Of a stretch of DNA of 64,000 nt, positions 27,213 through 36,366 are shown in pieces. The notes below the pieces were generated by a model. That model ran no database searches, was not told the origin of the DNA, and saw only the letters and a list, made by a program, of their open reading frames with translations. The stretch is taken from contig JAHDLO010000005.1 in the NCBI GenBank assembly GCA_018432235.1, positions 1 to 64,000 on the forward strand, given 5' to 3'. Origin of the DNA: Clostridiaceae bacterium. GTDB taxonomy: Bacteria > Bacillota > Clostridia > Peptostreptococcales > Natronincolaceae. The first letter of the stretch is position 1, and every line of letters begins with the position of its first letter. The translations under genes and the position numbers were made by a program.

Positions 27213-27605
27213 ATGCTGCTTCAGATAGAATTTGAGTCAGATATACCTATTTATCTTCAGATTAAGAATCAAATAATAAGGGGAATAGCCACCGGCAGTC
27301 TGAGGCTGGGGGAGGATTTGCCCTCAGTTAGACAGCTGGCCTCCGACATAGGCATCAATTTTCATACTGTAAATAAGGTCTATACTCAGCTGCGGCAGGA
27401 GGGATGGGTCGTGGTCCACAGAAAAAGCGGGGTAATGATAAACCCGGAGTTAAAGGTGGAGAAAAATACGGATTATATTGCCAGCCTGGAGGATTCGCTG
27501 AGCAATATAACAGCAGAAGCCTTTCTTAGAGGGGTTACAAAGGAAGCGTTTTTTCATATAGTAGAAAAGCATTATGCTGGTTATATAAAGGAGGGAAGAG
27601 AATGA
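27213..27605 (+). CDS. GntR-family regulator, YtrA type
   Basis: The 130-residue protein has an N-terminal winged helix with IYLQIKNQIIRGIATGSL, PSVRQLASDIGINFHTVNKVY and a short C-terminal tail, the YtrA subfamily layout. Such regulators usually repress adjacent membrane-protein operons. ATG 27213 follows GGAGGTG. A longer frame would run through the palindrome. The stop overlaps the next ATG (ATGA), so it is coupled to the membrane gene. Confidence 0.9.
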   Translation: MLLQIEFESDIPIYLQIKNQIIRGIATGSLRLGEDLPSVRQLASDIGINFHTVNKVYTQLRQEGWVVVHRKSGVMINPELKVEKNTDYIASLEDSLSNITAEAFLRGVTKEAFFHIVEKHYAGYIKEGRE

Positions 27606-28708
27606 GCTATTCAATGATCAATCTTATAGTGGTATACATGCCATTGCTTTTATTGGGTTTACTGCTGCCTCTATTAACAAAAAGTAACCTGTTTTTCGGG
27701 GTAAACATACCGGAGGAAAAGCATAATGACGATAGACTGAAATTATTAAGAAACAAATACTTTATCAATTTTACAGTGACCTCTATAATCATCTACGGGC
27801 TGCTGGCATATTTCTATGACAGCAGTGGAAGGGAAATATATATCATTTTAGGCCCCTTGGCCTTTGTTGTCCTTTTGTCCTTGAACTACTATTATATCCA
27901 TGCCAAAGTAAAGGCTCTAAAGGGTCAGGAAAAATGGCTTATCGACAAAAAGCAGGTTGTTATTGTAGATACTAAATTCAGGCCCAATGAAAAAGCCATA
28001 TCACCATGGTGGTTCTTGATACCGGCAGCGATATGCTTATTTAGTATTCTATTTACAATGATACAATACCCCCATCTTCCTGCTAGGCTGCCGGCTCATT
28101 TCAATGCCGTTGGAGAGATAACCCGCTACAGTGATAAAAGTCTTACAAGTGCATTTATGATACCAATGACTAAAATACTATTAACGTTAATGATGTTTGG
28201 TATATATAGAGTTATGAGCAATGCAAGAATTGCGGTAAATCCAAGTAAACCAAAGTCATCGTTGCTAAGGGGGCAGCTGGCCAACATGAGATGGGGGGTA
28301 TTTACCCTATTAATGGCAGTTACTCTGAATCTGCAGCTTTTGTATACGCAGCTAATGGTTCTTCAGCTGGTGGACTCCCGATGGAGTATGGTGGTATCAC
28401 TTATAATGCTTGTTGGCGTACTGGGTTTGGTAGCATATATAGGTGTCACCACCGGTCAAGGCGGGAGCAGGATAAAGCTGAAGGAGGAGGAGCCCAGCAC
28501 GGGAAATAATCGACTTATTGCAAGGGATGACGACAGTTTCTGGAAGCTGGGGATGTTTTATTACAATCCCGATGACCCAACCCTATGGGTGGAAAAACGC
28601 TTTGCTATAGGCATGACGATTAACCATGCCCATCCGATCGGGAAGCTGCTGACAGGGGCAATCATAATATTACTAATAGGTTCATTAGTCTTGCCGATGA
28701 TATTATAA
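27602..28708 (+). CDS. DUF1648/DUF5808-type membrane protein
   Basis: The 368-residue protein has about seven to eight hydrophobic segments. A block YPHLPARLPAHFNAVGEITR around residues 158-177 matches the DUF1648 (SdpI-like) extracytoplasmic motif. The DDSFWKLGMFYYNPDDPTLW block near residue 300 matches DUF5808. Proteins of this layout often pair with YtrA-type GntR regulators. A role in envelope or peptide-toxin immunity is possible by analogy to SdpI but unproven. Confidence 0.75.
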   Translation: MSYSMINLIVVYMPLLLLGLLLPLLTKSNLFFGVNIPEEKHNDDRLKLLRNKYFINFTVTSIIIYGLLAYFYDSSGREIYIILGPLAFVVLLSLNYYYIHAKVKALKGQEKWLIDKKQVVIVDTKFRPNEKAISPWWFLIPAAICLFSILFTMIQYPHLPARLPAHFNAVGEITRYSDKSLTSAFMIPMTKILLTLMMFGIYRVMSNARIAVNPSKPKSSLLRGQLANMRWGVFTLLMAVTLNLQLLYTQLMVLQLVDSRWSMVVSLIMLVGVLGLVAYIGVTTGQGGSRIKLKEEEPSTGNNRLIARDDDSFWKLGMFYYNPDDPTLWVEKRFAIGMTINHAHPIGKLLTGAIIILLIGSLVLPMIL

Positions 28709-28726
28709 ATTAAAGGAGGGAATTTT

Positions 28727-29527
28727 ATGGTAAGTAATTGGTCAATCATCTTCATGTTTATTTCCTTAACCATTGTTTTAGCTTTACCTATAGGCCTTGC
28801 AATTTACTTTGTTAAAAAGGAAAAGGCCTCCATTAAATCGATATTGGTTGGTGCATTGGTTTTCATTGTTTTTCAAATTCTGACAAGAGTCCCCCTACTG
28901 CAGGCCCTTAGCCAGCAGGCATGGTACTTTAAGATGGCCTCAAATGTAGTGCTGTTGGGAATATTCTTAGGGTTAACAGCTGGATTGTTTGAAGAAATAG
29001 GCAGATTTCTGGGCTTTAAGCTATTATTAAAAAATAGACTAAGCTGGGCTGACGGTGTAGCCTTTGGTATAGGACACGGCAGCATTGAGGCTATACTGCT
29101 GGTTGGTTTGTCCTTTATCAATAGCATATTTTATAGCTTTTCAATAAATTCAGGGACCTTTGACAGCATAACAGCAAATTTACCTTCGGATGCTGTATAT
29201 CTTCTGAAAAACCAGCTTATCAATACCCCTTCCCACTTATTTTTGACGGCGGGAGTTGAAAGAATCTTTGCCATGGCTTTGCAGATAGCCTTTACACTAG
29301 TAGTGCTGTATGGGGTAAAGAAAAAGGCCTTTAAGTATGTGGTGCTGGCTATTTGTCTACATTTCCTAGTAGATTCGCCTCTGCCTCTGCTGATGGCCAG
29401 CGGCTTAAATATATGGGTTATAGAAATTTTTGTAGGCATTTGTGCAGCAATAGCGCTATACTTCATAATTAAATCTAAGGAAATCTTTCGCAAAAGCTTT
29501 GACGAAGCAGAAGAAATAAAGCTATAA
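28727..29527 (+). CDS. YhfC-family membrane protein (putative intramembrane protease)
   Basis: The 266-residue protein has about seven hydrophobic segments. The motif GLFEEIGRFLGFKLL and the later AFGIGHGSIEAILL match the YhfC family. The EE...R and H residues recall CAAX-type/glutamic intramembrane proteases. Its substrate is unknown. AAAGGAGGG precedes the ATG, 18 bases after the DUF1648 gene, so it is probably the third gene of the GntR operon. Confidence 0.75.
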   Translation: MVSNWSIIFMFISLTIVLALPIGLAIYFVKKEKASIKSILVGALVFIVFQILTRVPLLQALSQQAWYFKMASNVVLLGIFLGLTAGLFEEIGRFLGFKLLLKNRLSWADGVAFGIGHGSIEAILLVGLSFINSIFYSFSINSGTFDSITANLPSDAVYLLKNQLINTPSHLFLTAGVERIFAMALQIAFTLVVLYGVKKKAFKYVVLAICLHFLVDSPLPLLMASGLNIWVIEIFVGICAAIALYFIIKSKEIFRKSFDEAEEIKL

Positions 29528-29550
29528 AAGGTATTTAGTGAGAATGGGAT

Positions 29551-29577
29551 AGGAGCCGGGTGCAGGCTCCTTTTTCT
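29551..29577 (+). terminator. Terminator after the YhfC-type gene
   Basis: AGGAGCC (29551-29557) pairs with GGCTCCT (29565-29571) and is followed by TTTT. It closes the GntR operon. Confidence 0.75.
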
Positions 29578-29623
29578 GTTCTTGGCAGAATATTAGCATC
29601 ACGAAATATTTAGATTATTTAAC

Positions 29624-29653
29624 TTGATTATCCTATGACGCAGAAAGTATAAT
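29624..29653 (+). promoter_or_regulatory. Promoter of the MATE gene
   Basis: TTGATT (29624-29629), an 18-base spacer and TATAAT (29648-29653) lie 50 bases before the start. A GCAGC/GCTGC hairpin follows in the leader. Confidence 0.6.
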
Positions 29654-29703
29654 TATTAGGGCAGCATAATTGCTGCAGAAGCTAATAGAAAGAGGGCAAG
29701 GGT

Positions 29704-31077
29704 ATGAAGGGAAATAATTTAACTGAGGGTAATATATCAAAGGTCTTATTGAAGCTGGCTTTGCCGATAATGGGTACCTCCTTTATTCAAATGGCATATA
29801 ACCTAACAGATATGTTCTGGGTGGGCAGACTGGGAAGCCTTGCAGTCGCAGCTGTTGGTACCGCCGGATTCTTTACTTGGTTCTCCATGGCTTTGATCTT
29901 TATTTCAAAGATTGGGGCAGAGGTGGGTGTGGCTCAGGCCATAGGCAAGGAGGATGTGGATACGGCCAAAAGTGTTGCAAAGGCATCAATTCAGTTGAAT
30001 TTGATATTAGCGGCAGTATATGGGCTTCTTTTATTTTTATTCAGACATCAGCTGATCGGCTTCTTTAATTTAGGTGATACAGAGGTAATTAGTAATGCAA
30101 CCAGCTACTTATTAATCATATCCTGTGGCATGCTGTTTAATTTTATCAATCCCATATTTACTGCAATCCTTAATGGTTCAGGCAACAGTAGATTGCCCTT
30201 TATTATAAATTCGATAGGACTGGCTATAAATATTGTATTGGACCCAATGCTGATAATGGGTATCGGCCCGTTTCCAGCCTTAGGTGTTAAGGGTGCAGCC
30301 ATTGCAACCGTCATGGCACAGCTTATGGTGACTTTGATATTTTTGTTGGCCGTTAAAGGCTCAACCCTATTTACTGGTCTGGGCTTATTTTCATCCTATG
30401 ATAAAAAGAGAATAGCAGCAATTGTAGAGCTGGGGCTTCCGGTGGCATTGCAAAACGGATTATTTTCTATCTTTGCCATGGTGATTGCAAGAATTATAGC
30501 CCGTTGGGGTCCTGTGCCAGTGGCGGTTCAGAGGGTAGGCAGCCAGATTGAAGCCCTCTCATGGATGACGGCAGGAGGCTTCTCCACTGCCCTAAGTGCC
30601 TTTACAGGGCAGAATTACGGCGCGCATAAGTGGGAAAGAATACGGAAGGGCTATTATAATGCAATAGGTCTGGTCAGTGTCGTAGGAATATTGGCAACAT
30701 TATTGTTTGTATTCTTTGGTGGATCAATATTCTCAAGATTTATAGCTGAGGAGGAGGCCATTGCTATAGGAATCGTCTATCTCAGAATTCTGGGATATTC
30801 ACAGCTTTTCATGTGTATAGAAATAACCACCAGCGGTGCCTTTAACGGTATAGGAAAAACAGTTCCGCCGTCAATCATAGGAATTGCTTTTAACTTTCTG
30901 AGAATACCATCGGCTATGCTGCTGTCAACAATAATCGGTCTGGAGGGCGTATGGTGGAGCATAAGCATGACCAGTGTATTTAAGGGGATACTGCTTACCT
31001 CGTGGTTTGTTCTGATACTTAAAAAGCAGCTTAGGCAGAAGGAAGACAGTCTGATACAGGGTATAGTTGAGGGGTAG
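29704..31077 (+). CDS. MATE-family efflux transporter
   Basis: The 457-residue protein has 12 predicted membrane segments in two similar halves, with MAYNLTDMFWVGRLGSLAVA early and SQIEALSWMTAGGFSTALSA in the second half. MATE proteins export cationic drugs or metabolites with Na+ or H+ exchange. The substrate cannot be told from sequence. It is a single-gene unit with its own promoter. Confidence 0.9.
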   Translation: MKGNNLTEGNISKVLLKLALPIMGTSFIQMAYNLTDMFWVGRLGSLAVAAVGTAGFFTWFSMALIFISKIGAEVGVAQAIGKEDVDTAKSVAKASIQLNLILAAVYGLLLFLFRHQLIGFFNLGDTEVISNATSYLLIISCGMLFNFINPIFTAILNGSGNSRLPFIINSIGLAINIVLDPMLIMGIGPFPALGVKGAAIATVMAQLMVTLIFLLAVKGSTLFTGLGLFSSYDKKRIAAIVELGLPVALQNGLFSIFAMVIARIIARWGPVPVAVQRVGSQIEALSWMTAGGFSTALSAFTGQNYGAHKWERIRKGYYNAIGLVSVVGILATLLFVFFGGSIFSRFIAEEEAIAIGIVYLRILGYSQLFMCIEITTSGAFNGIGKTVPPSIIGIAFNFLRIPSAMLLSTIIGLEGVWWSISMTSVFKGILLTSWFVLILKKQLRQKEDSLIQGIVEG

Positions 31078-31104
31078 GGCGTGGTCCTATCCCTTTATTA
31101 TTTA

Positions 31105-31140
31105 GTGATAAATATCAAAAAAACTGGTGATACATATCAC
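31105..31140 (+). promoter_or_regulatory. Two FNR/HcpR-like operators upstream of hcp
   Basis: GTGATACATATCAC (31127-31140) is a perfect GTGA-N6-TCAC dyad. GTGATAAATATCAA (31105-31118) is a near copy, centred exactly 22 bases upstream. If the TAATAT at 31163-31168 is the -10, the start site lies near 31175 and the inner operator is centred at about -41.5, the classical activator position. The CRP/FNR-family regulator HcpR controls hcp in other anaerobes. No such regulator gene is in this window. Confidence 0.65.
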
Positions 31141-31209
31141 AGTTTAAAGCCGCCATCGATGATAATATTGTCTCATGTGAGAAATAAATATCAGGAGAGG
31201 ATGGATGTT

Positions 31210-32862
31210 ATGAGTACAATGTTTTGCCATCAGTGCCAAGAGGCTGCAAAGGGAGTAGGATGTACAGTAAGAGGTGTATGTGGAAAGACTGACGAGGTAT
31301 CAAATCTACAGGATTTAGTGGTATACTTACTAAAGGGCCTATCTGCATACAATATTGAGGCTAAGAAGCTTGGCTTAAGCACTAATAAGACTGACAAATA
31401 TGTTACCGAAAGCTTATTTACAACAATAACAAACGCAAACTTTGACAAGGATGCCTTTGTTGACAGAGTTAAGACGATTATCTCATTAAGAGAAGAGGTT
31501 AAGGCTCAGGTTGTAAAGGCCGGAGGCAATGTTGATCATATATCACACGAATCAGCTCAATGGTCAGCGGATTCCTTAGAGGCCTTTGAGGCTAAGGCGG
31601 CGGAGGTTGGGTTCCTTGCCATAGAAAACGAAGATATTCGTTCACTACACAGCTTAATTACCTTTGGGTTAAAGGGACTTGCGGCTTATGTTGAGCATGC
31701 CTTTAATCTGGGCTATGAGGATGATGCGTTATATAGCTTTATGCAACAAGCTTTAGTTGATTTAACAAATGAAAATGCAACAGCAGATGAGCTGGTTGCG
31801 CTAACCCTGAAGTCAGGGGAGCTGGGAGTTAAGGCGATGGCCCTGTTAGACCAGGCAAATACCTCAACCTACGGACATCCTGAGATAACAAAGGTAAATA
31901 TAGGGGTTAGAAATAATCCAGCTATTTTAATAAGTGGTCATGACCTGAAGGATATGGAGGAGCTGTTAAAGCAAACAGAGGGTACAGGTGTAGATGTATA
32001 TACCCACTCTGAAATGCTGCCTGCCAACTACTATCCGGCCTTTAAGAAGTATGAGCATTTTGTTGGAAACTATGGCAATGCATGGTGGAAGCAGGATAAG
32101 GAATTTGAAAGCTTTAACGGACCGATACTGATGACGACAAACTGTTTGGTACCGCCAAAGGATGCCTATAAAAATAGAGTTTATACAACCGGTGCGGTAG
32201 GTTTTGCAGGTCTAAAGCATATCGCCGATAGAGAAGATGGTAAAACAAAGGATTTTTCAGAAATCATAGAGCATGCTAAGCAATGTACGCCTCCGACAGA
32301 GATAGAAAGAGGAGAAATTGTAGGGGGCTTTGCCCATAATACAGTATTAAGTGTTGCAGATAAGGTTGTTGAAGGGGTTAAATCTGGAGCAATCAAGAGA
32401 TTCTTTGTAATGGCAGGCTGCGACGGTAGAATGAAGAGCAGAGACTACTATACAGACTTTGCTAAGGAGCTGCCAAAGGATACCATCATTCTAACAGCCG
32501 GTTGCGCCAAATATAAATACAACAAGCTGGATTTAGGCGATATCGGAGGAATTCCAAGAGTCTTGGATGCAGGACAATGTAATGACTCATATTCTTTAGC
32601 AGTAGTAGCTCTAAAGCTTAAAGAAGTGTTTGAATTAAATGATATCAATGATTTGCCAATCTCATATAACATTGCATGGTACGAGCAAAAAGCGGTTATC
32701 GTTCTACTGGCACTATTATATCTTGGCGTGAAGAACATTCACCTAGGACCAACATTACCAGCGTTCCTATCACCAAATGTAGCTAAGGTATTGGTGGAGA
32801 ATTTCGGCATCGGTGGCATAACAAATGTCCAGGATGATATCAACATGTTTATGGGAGCATAA
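31210..32862 (+). CDS. hcp: Hydroxylamine reductase / hybrid cluster protein
   Basis: The 550-residue protein has the N-terminal cluster motif CHQC...C...C (C-x2-C-x8-C-x5-C). It also carries conserved hybrid-cluster segments such as [23 protein letters not shown] and the cysteines in [11 protein letters not shown] and DAGQCND. Hcp handles nitric oxide or hydroxylamine in the cytoplasm of anaerobes. ATG 31210 is chosen because AGGAGAGG lies about 10 bases upstream, and it gives the standard MSTMFCHQC start. Confidence 0.96.
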   Translation: MSTMFCHQCQEAAKGVGCTVRGVCGKTDEVSNLQDLVVYLLKGLSAYNIEAKKLGLSTNKTDKYVTESLFTTITNANFDKDAFVDRVKTIISLREEVKAQVVKAGGNVDHISHESAQWSADSLEAFEAKAAEVGFLAIENEDIRSLHSLITFGLKGLAAYVEHAFNLGYEDDALYSFMQQALVDLTNENATADELVALTLKSGELGVKAMALLDQANTSTYGHPEITKVNIGVRNNPAILISGHDLKDMEELLKQTEGTGVDVYTHSEMLPANYYPAFKKYEHFVGNYGNAWWKQDKEFESFNGPILMTTNCLVPPKDAYKNRVYTTGAVGFAGLKHIADREDGKTKDFSEIIEHAKQCTPPTEIERGEIVGGFAHNTVLSVADKVVEGVKSGAIKRFFVMAGCDGRMKSRDYYTDFAKELPKDTIILTAGCAKYKYNKLDLGDIGGIPRVLDAGQCNDSYSLAVVALKLKEVFELNDINDLPISYNIAWYEQKAVIVLLALLYLGVKNIHLGPTLPAFLSPNVAKVLVENFGIGGITNVQDDINMFMGA

Positions 32863-32936
32863 TTCACAAAAAAATAAGAGGTCATTAGCCACAGTTCCAT
32901 AGTGAAAGATTTGAAATGTGGCTGATGGCAGGTCAT

Positions 32937-32978
32937 ATCGGCAGACAGTGTATTTTCACTGTCTGCCGATTGCTTTTT
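32937..32978 (+). terminator. Terminator after hcp
   Basis: A perfect 14-bp stem, ATCGGCAGACAGTG (32937-32950) with CACTGTCTGCCGAT (32957-32970), has a 6-base loop and TTTTT shortly after. It is a strong intrinsic terminator. Confidence 0.9.
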
Positions 32979-33034
32979 ATACCACTTTTATTGGTGTATA
33001 TTTACTCTCTCGTGGCAATATACAATTGTCTCAA

Positions 33035-33340
33035 TTAATTCATGTTGCCTTCAATAAACTTCTCTCTGCACTCCCAGCTGCAGAAATAATGGGTGGCGTC
33101 ATCCCTGACTACTTGATAGGCTTTGTTTTTAGGGACATAGGTGTTGCATATCTCATCCAATACCATTTCGACAGCGACTTCTTTTATATTAGCTTCGGGA
33201 AATCTGTCGGTAGATGACTGGTTAACCTCCTCCTCAACTTCTCGGGGTGTAACCACCTTAATCTTGAATAGAGAATTTATGAAAACCTTAACTGCTAAAA
33301 AAATCAGATAGAATCTTATAAAATTAAGAACTAAATCCAT
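33035..33340 (-). CDS. Small membrane protein with YHS/TRASH-like metal motif
   Basis: The 101-residue protein has one N-terminal membrane segment (about residues 4-24). A C-terminal segment carries cysteines at 65, 87 and 91 in the pattern CNTYVP...HYFCSWECREKF. This resembles the YHS/TRASH metal-binding fold. The function is unknown, perhaps metal sensing at the membrane. ATG 33340 follows AAAGGAGG on the minus strand. Confidence 0.65.
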   Translation of the reverse strand: MDLVLNFIRFYLIFLAVKVFINSLFKIKVVTPREVEEEVNQSSTDRFPEANIKEVAVEMVLDEICNTYVPKNKAYQVVRDDATHYFCSWECREKFIEGNMN

Positions 33341-33363
33341 GTATATCCTCCTTTGCAATTTAT

Positions 33364-33431
33364 TTCATAGGAAGGGCCATTTGCTTGATCCTATGAAGGG
33401 GGGTACCCCCCTCTCTTCGATGAGGAGGGTA
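33364..33431. other. G/C-rich palindromic block
   Basis: TTCATAGGA (33364-33372) pairs with TCCTATGAA (33389-33397). It is followed at once by the palindrome GGGGGGTACCCCCC (33398-33411), whose right part could alternatively pair with GAGGAGGGTA. The function is unclear. It sits between divergent genes. Confidence 0.4.
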
Positions 33432-33625
33432 CAGTTAGATGTCTTACTCAATAGTCACTATATGCTCTGTTTTAATTATATCCGCTAAATCTAAAAAGCC
33501 CTTTAATAAAGTATTAAAAATTTCTTAATTTTACAGAATATTAATGCTAATATGATATTATAGCTGTGAAAAATAGTTAATACCTTGTGTTATTTAATAT
33601 CAATAATTATTGAGGGAGGCTTTAT

Positions 33626-34477
33626 ATGAAATTTGAAAAATCAATGGCGGAGCTAATTAAAGCGAGAAGGTCCGTCAGAGGCTACATGCCTAAAGCGCTC
33701 GATACAGAGGTTAAAAGCAAAATTCAGGATTATATCAAGACATTAAAGGGTCCCTTTAACGCAGGAGTGAGGCTTCAGCTGGTGGAGCAGTCAAGTATTT
33801 TGGAGGAAAGCGGCGGAAAAATCGGCACCTATGGCTTGATTAAGGGGGCAAATACATATATTGCAGCTATTATGGAAAATAACAGGCCTAATGGTCTGGA
33901 GGAAATAGGCTATATATTGGAGGAGCTGATCTTGTATGCCACCTCCCTTGGACTGGGTACCTGCTGGCTTGGGGGAACCTTCAACAGGGGGCAATTTGCA
34001 AAGCACCTACACCTTGCCGAGGATGAAACCCTGCCTATAGTCACGCCGATTGGATATCCAAAGGAAAAGCTGAGCTTAATGGATAAGGCAGTCAGGTTTG
34101 CGGCAGGATCAAATAACAGAAAGCCATGGGATGAGCTGTTTTTTAACAGCAGCTTTAGTACACCTTTAACAAAAGAGGACGCCGGCAATTATGCAGGTCC
34201 GCTGGAAATGGTACGCTTGGCCCCCTCTGCCTCCAATAAGCAGCCCTGGAGGATCGTAAGGGAGAACAAGCAATGGCATTTTTATCTTAAGACCTCAAAG
34301 GGCTATGGCGAGAGTCTAGGCTTTAATATACAGAGGGTGGATATGGGAATAGCCATGTGTCATTTTCAGCTGATGGCGGAGGAGCTAAGCATAAAGGGAA
34401 AATGGCAGCATGAAATCCCTAAGGACCTTGCTGCTACCGAGGACATGAAATATATCATAACCTGGATAGAGGAATAA
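33626..34477 (+). CDS. Nitroreductase-family protein (TM1586 type)
   Basis: The 283-residue protein begins with the flavin-binding motif IKARRSVRGYMP. It has LGTCWLGGTFNR and a second conserved block RLAPSASNKQPWRIV, the double nitroreductase layout of the TM1586-like family. It is probably an FMN-dependent oxidoreductase. The substrate is unknown. TGAGGGAGG precedes the ATG, and TGATATTAT at 33553-33561 is a possible extended -10. Confidence 0.85.
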   Translation: MKFEKSMAELIKARRSVRGYMPKALDTEVKSKIQDYIKTLKGPFNAGVRLQLVEQSSILEESGGKIGTYGLIKGANTYIAAIMENNRPNGLEEIGYILEELILYATSLGLGTCWLGGTFNRGQFAKHLHLAEDETLPIVTPIGYPKEKLSLMDKAVRFAAGSNNRKPWDELFFNSSFSTPLTKEDAGNYAGPLEMVRLAPSASNKQPWRIVRENKQWHFYLKTSKGYGESLGFNIQRVDMGIAMCHFQLMAEELSIKGKWQHEIPKDLAATEDMKYIITWIEE

Positions 34478-34481
34478 AAAT

Positions 34482-34516
34482 AAACCTCCTTTGGGACACA
34501 TCGCCAAGGAGGTTTT
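34482..34516. terminator. Bidirectional terminator
   Basis: AAACCTCCTTTGG and CCAAGGAGGTTTT pair with one bulge around a 9-base loop. It lies between the converging nitroreductase and ABC-F genes and has T-rich sequence on the plus side and A-rich sequence on the other. Confidence 0.75.
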
Positions 34517-34532
34517 AAACTTCTTAAGATAA

Positions 34533-36122
34533 TTAAGCCTTGTAGGCCTCAAGATATTCGTCATAGGTCATTCTTACGTCCAGCGCACCTTCAGGCTTAA
34601 TTTCTATAATCCTATTGGCAATCGTCTCAATAAATTGATGGTCATGGGATGTAAATAACACAACACTCTTGTAATCCCTCAGACCATTATTAAGGGCTGT
34701 AATAGACTCCAAATCTAAATGGTTGGTTGGTTGATCCAGAAGCAATACGTTGGCACTGCTCAGCATCATTTTGGACAGCATACAACGCACCCTTTCACCA
34801 CCAGAAAGCACCTTAAGCTGCTTTAACGCCTCCTCACCAGAGAAGAGCATCTTACCTAAAAAGCCTCTAATATAGGTTTCAGATTTTTCGTCGGAGAATT
34901 GTCTTAGCCAATCCACAAGATTCAAGTCAACATCATTAAAAAATTCAGAGTTATCCTTTGGGAAATAGGCCTTATTAATGGTCACGCCCCATTTAAAGCT
35001 GCCGCTGTCGGCCTCCATTTCGCCAGTGAGTATTTTAATGAGGGTGGTATTTACCAGCTCATTGTCACCGACAAAGGCAATTTTGTCTCCCTTTGATACT
35101 GTGAAGCTGACATTGTTTAAAATTACCTCACCGTCGATTGTTTTAGACAGTCCATCTACTATCAGAATATCATTCCCAACCTCCCTTTCAGGCTTAAAGC
35201 CAACATAGGGATATTTTCGATTTGAGGGCTGGATATCATCTAAGGATATCTTATCAAGAATTTTCTTACGAGAGGTTGCCTGCTTTGACTTAGAGGCATT
35301 CGCACTAAATCTGGCGATAAACTCCTGTAATTGTTTGATTTTTTCTTCCTTTTTACGATTTTGATCCTTCATCAATTGAAGTGCCAGCTGGCTTGATTCA
35401 TACCAGAAATCATAGTTACCTGCAAATAGCTTTATCTTACCGTAATCCACGTCAGCCATATGGGTACATACCTTATTGAGAAAATGCCTGTCATGGGATA
35501 CGACAATAACAGTACCATCAAACTCTATTAGGAATTCCTCCAGCCATCGGATGGATTTAATATCTAAGTGGTTTGTAGGCTCGTCCAGAATCAAAATTCC
35601 GGGCTTGCCAAATAAGGCCTGTGCCAGCAGCACCTTCACCTTTTCCGAGCCCTGTAAATCTCCCACCATTTTGTAATGAAGATCAGTTGTTATGCCAAGC
35701 CCCTGTAAAAGGGCAGAAGCATCAGACTCCGCTTCCCAACCGTTTAACTCTCCAAATTCATACTCCAGCTCAGCTGCCTTAATACCATCCTCATCTGTAA
35801 ACTCCGTCTTAGAATAAATGGCATCCTTCTCCAGCATAACCTCGAATAATCTCTGATTTCCCATTATAACCGTCTGCAGCACCTCTTTATCATCATATTG
35901 ATAATGGTCCTGCTTCAAAACCGACATTCTTATACCAGGAGCAACACTGACATCTCCGGTATTGGCCTCCAATTCACCGGATAGTATCTTCAAAAAGGTA
36001 CTTTTGCCGGCGCCATTAGCTCCTATTACACCATAGCAGTTACCAGGCGTAAACTTTAGGTTTACATCTTCAAATAGTTTACGTTCTCCGTATCTTAGGC
36101 TTAAATTTGTAACATTAATCAC
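34533..36122 (-). CDS. ABC-F protein, YbiT/YkpA type, degenerate second ATPase site
   Basis: The 529-residue soluble protein has two ATPase domains joined by a helical linker, the same size and order as YbiT. Domain 1 is canonical: GANGAGKST and [12 protein letters not shown]. Domain 2 has lost the Walker A lysine (GDNELVNTT) and the catalytic glutamate (LLLDQPTNHLD), but keeps LSGGERVR. ABC-F proteins act on the ribosome. The GTG at 36122 with GAGGAAGG upstream is the best start. Confidence 0.88.
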   Translation of the reverse strand: MINVTNLSLRYGERKLFEDVNLKFTPGNCYGVIGANGAGKSTFLKILSGELEANTGDVSVAPGIRMSVLKQDHYQYDDKEVLQTVIMGNQRLFEVMLEKDAIYSKTEFTDEDGIKAAELEYEFGELNGWEAESDASALLQGLGITTDLHYKMVGDLQGSEKVKVLLAQALFGKPGILILDEPTNHLDIKSIRWLEEFLIEFDGTVIVVSHDRHFLNKVCTHMADVDYGKIKLFAGNYDFWYESSQLALQLMKDQNRKKEEKIKQLQEFIARFSANASKSKQATSRKKILDKISLDDIQPSNRKYPYVGFKPEREVGNDILIVDGLSKTIDGEVILNNVSFTVSKGDKIAFVGDNELVNTTLIKILTGEMEADSGSFKWGVTINKAYFPKDNSEFFNDVDLNLVDWLRQFSDEKSETYIRGFLGKMLFSGEEALKQLKVLSGGERVRCMLSKMMLSSANVLLLDQPTNHLDLESITALNNGLRDYKSVVLFTSHDHQFIETIANRIIEIKPEGALDVRMTYDEYLEAYKA

Positions 36123-36366
36123 GTCATAACCTTCCTCTACTAAATAATTTCGCAAGCTTCGCGTTATTATATCATATATTCTATTACAATTCACCTGGAA
36201 ATTAAATAAATGAAAATGAGGAATAAATGCGCTAAAGCTTTTATATTTTTAAGAAATATTCATCCTAGTGCCAACTCTACCATATATTTATATGTAGGAG
36301 TATCAATTTTCTAAGTTTAAGAGCTTCCCGAAAGGATGCTCCTCATTAGTATAAGGGGGAATTATA

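Noticed and set aside
32918..33217. 99-codon open frame on the plus strand after hcp
   Set aside because: It begins inside the hcp terminator region and is antisense to the YHS-like gene, which has the better start signal.
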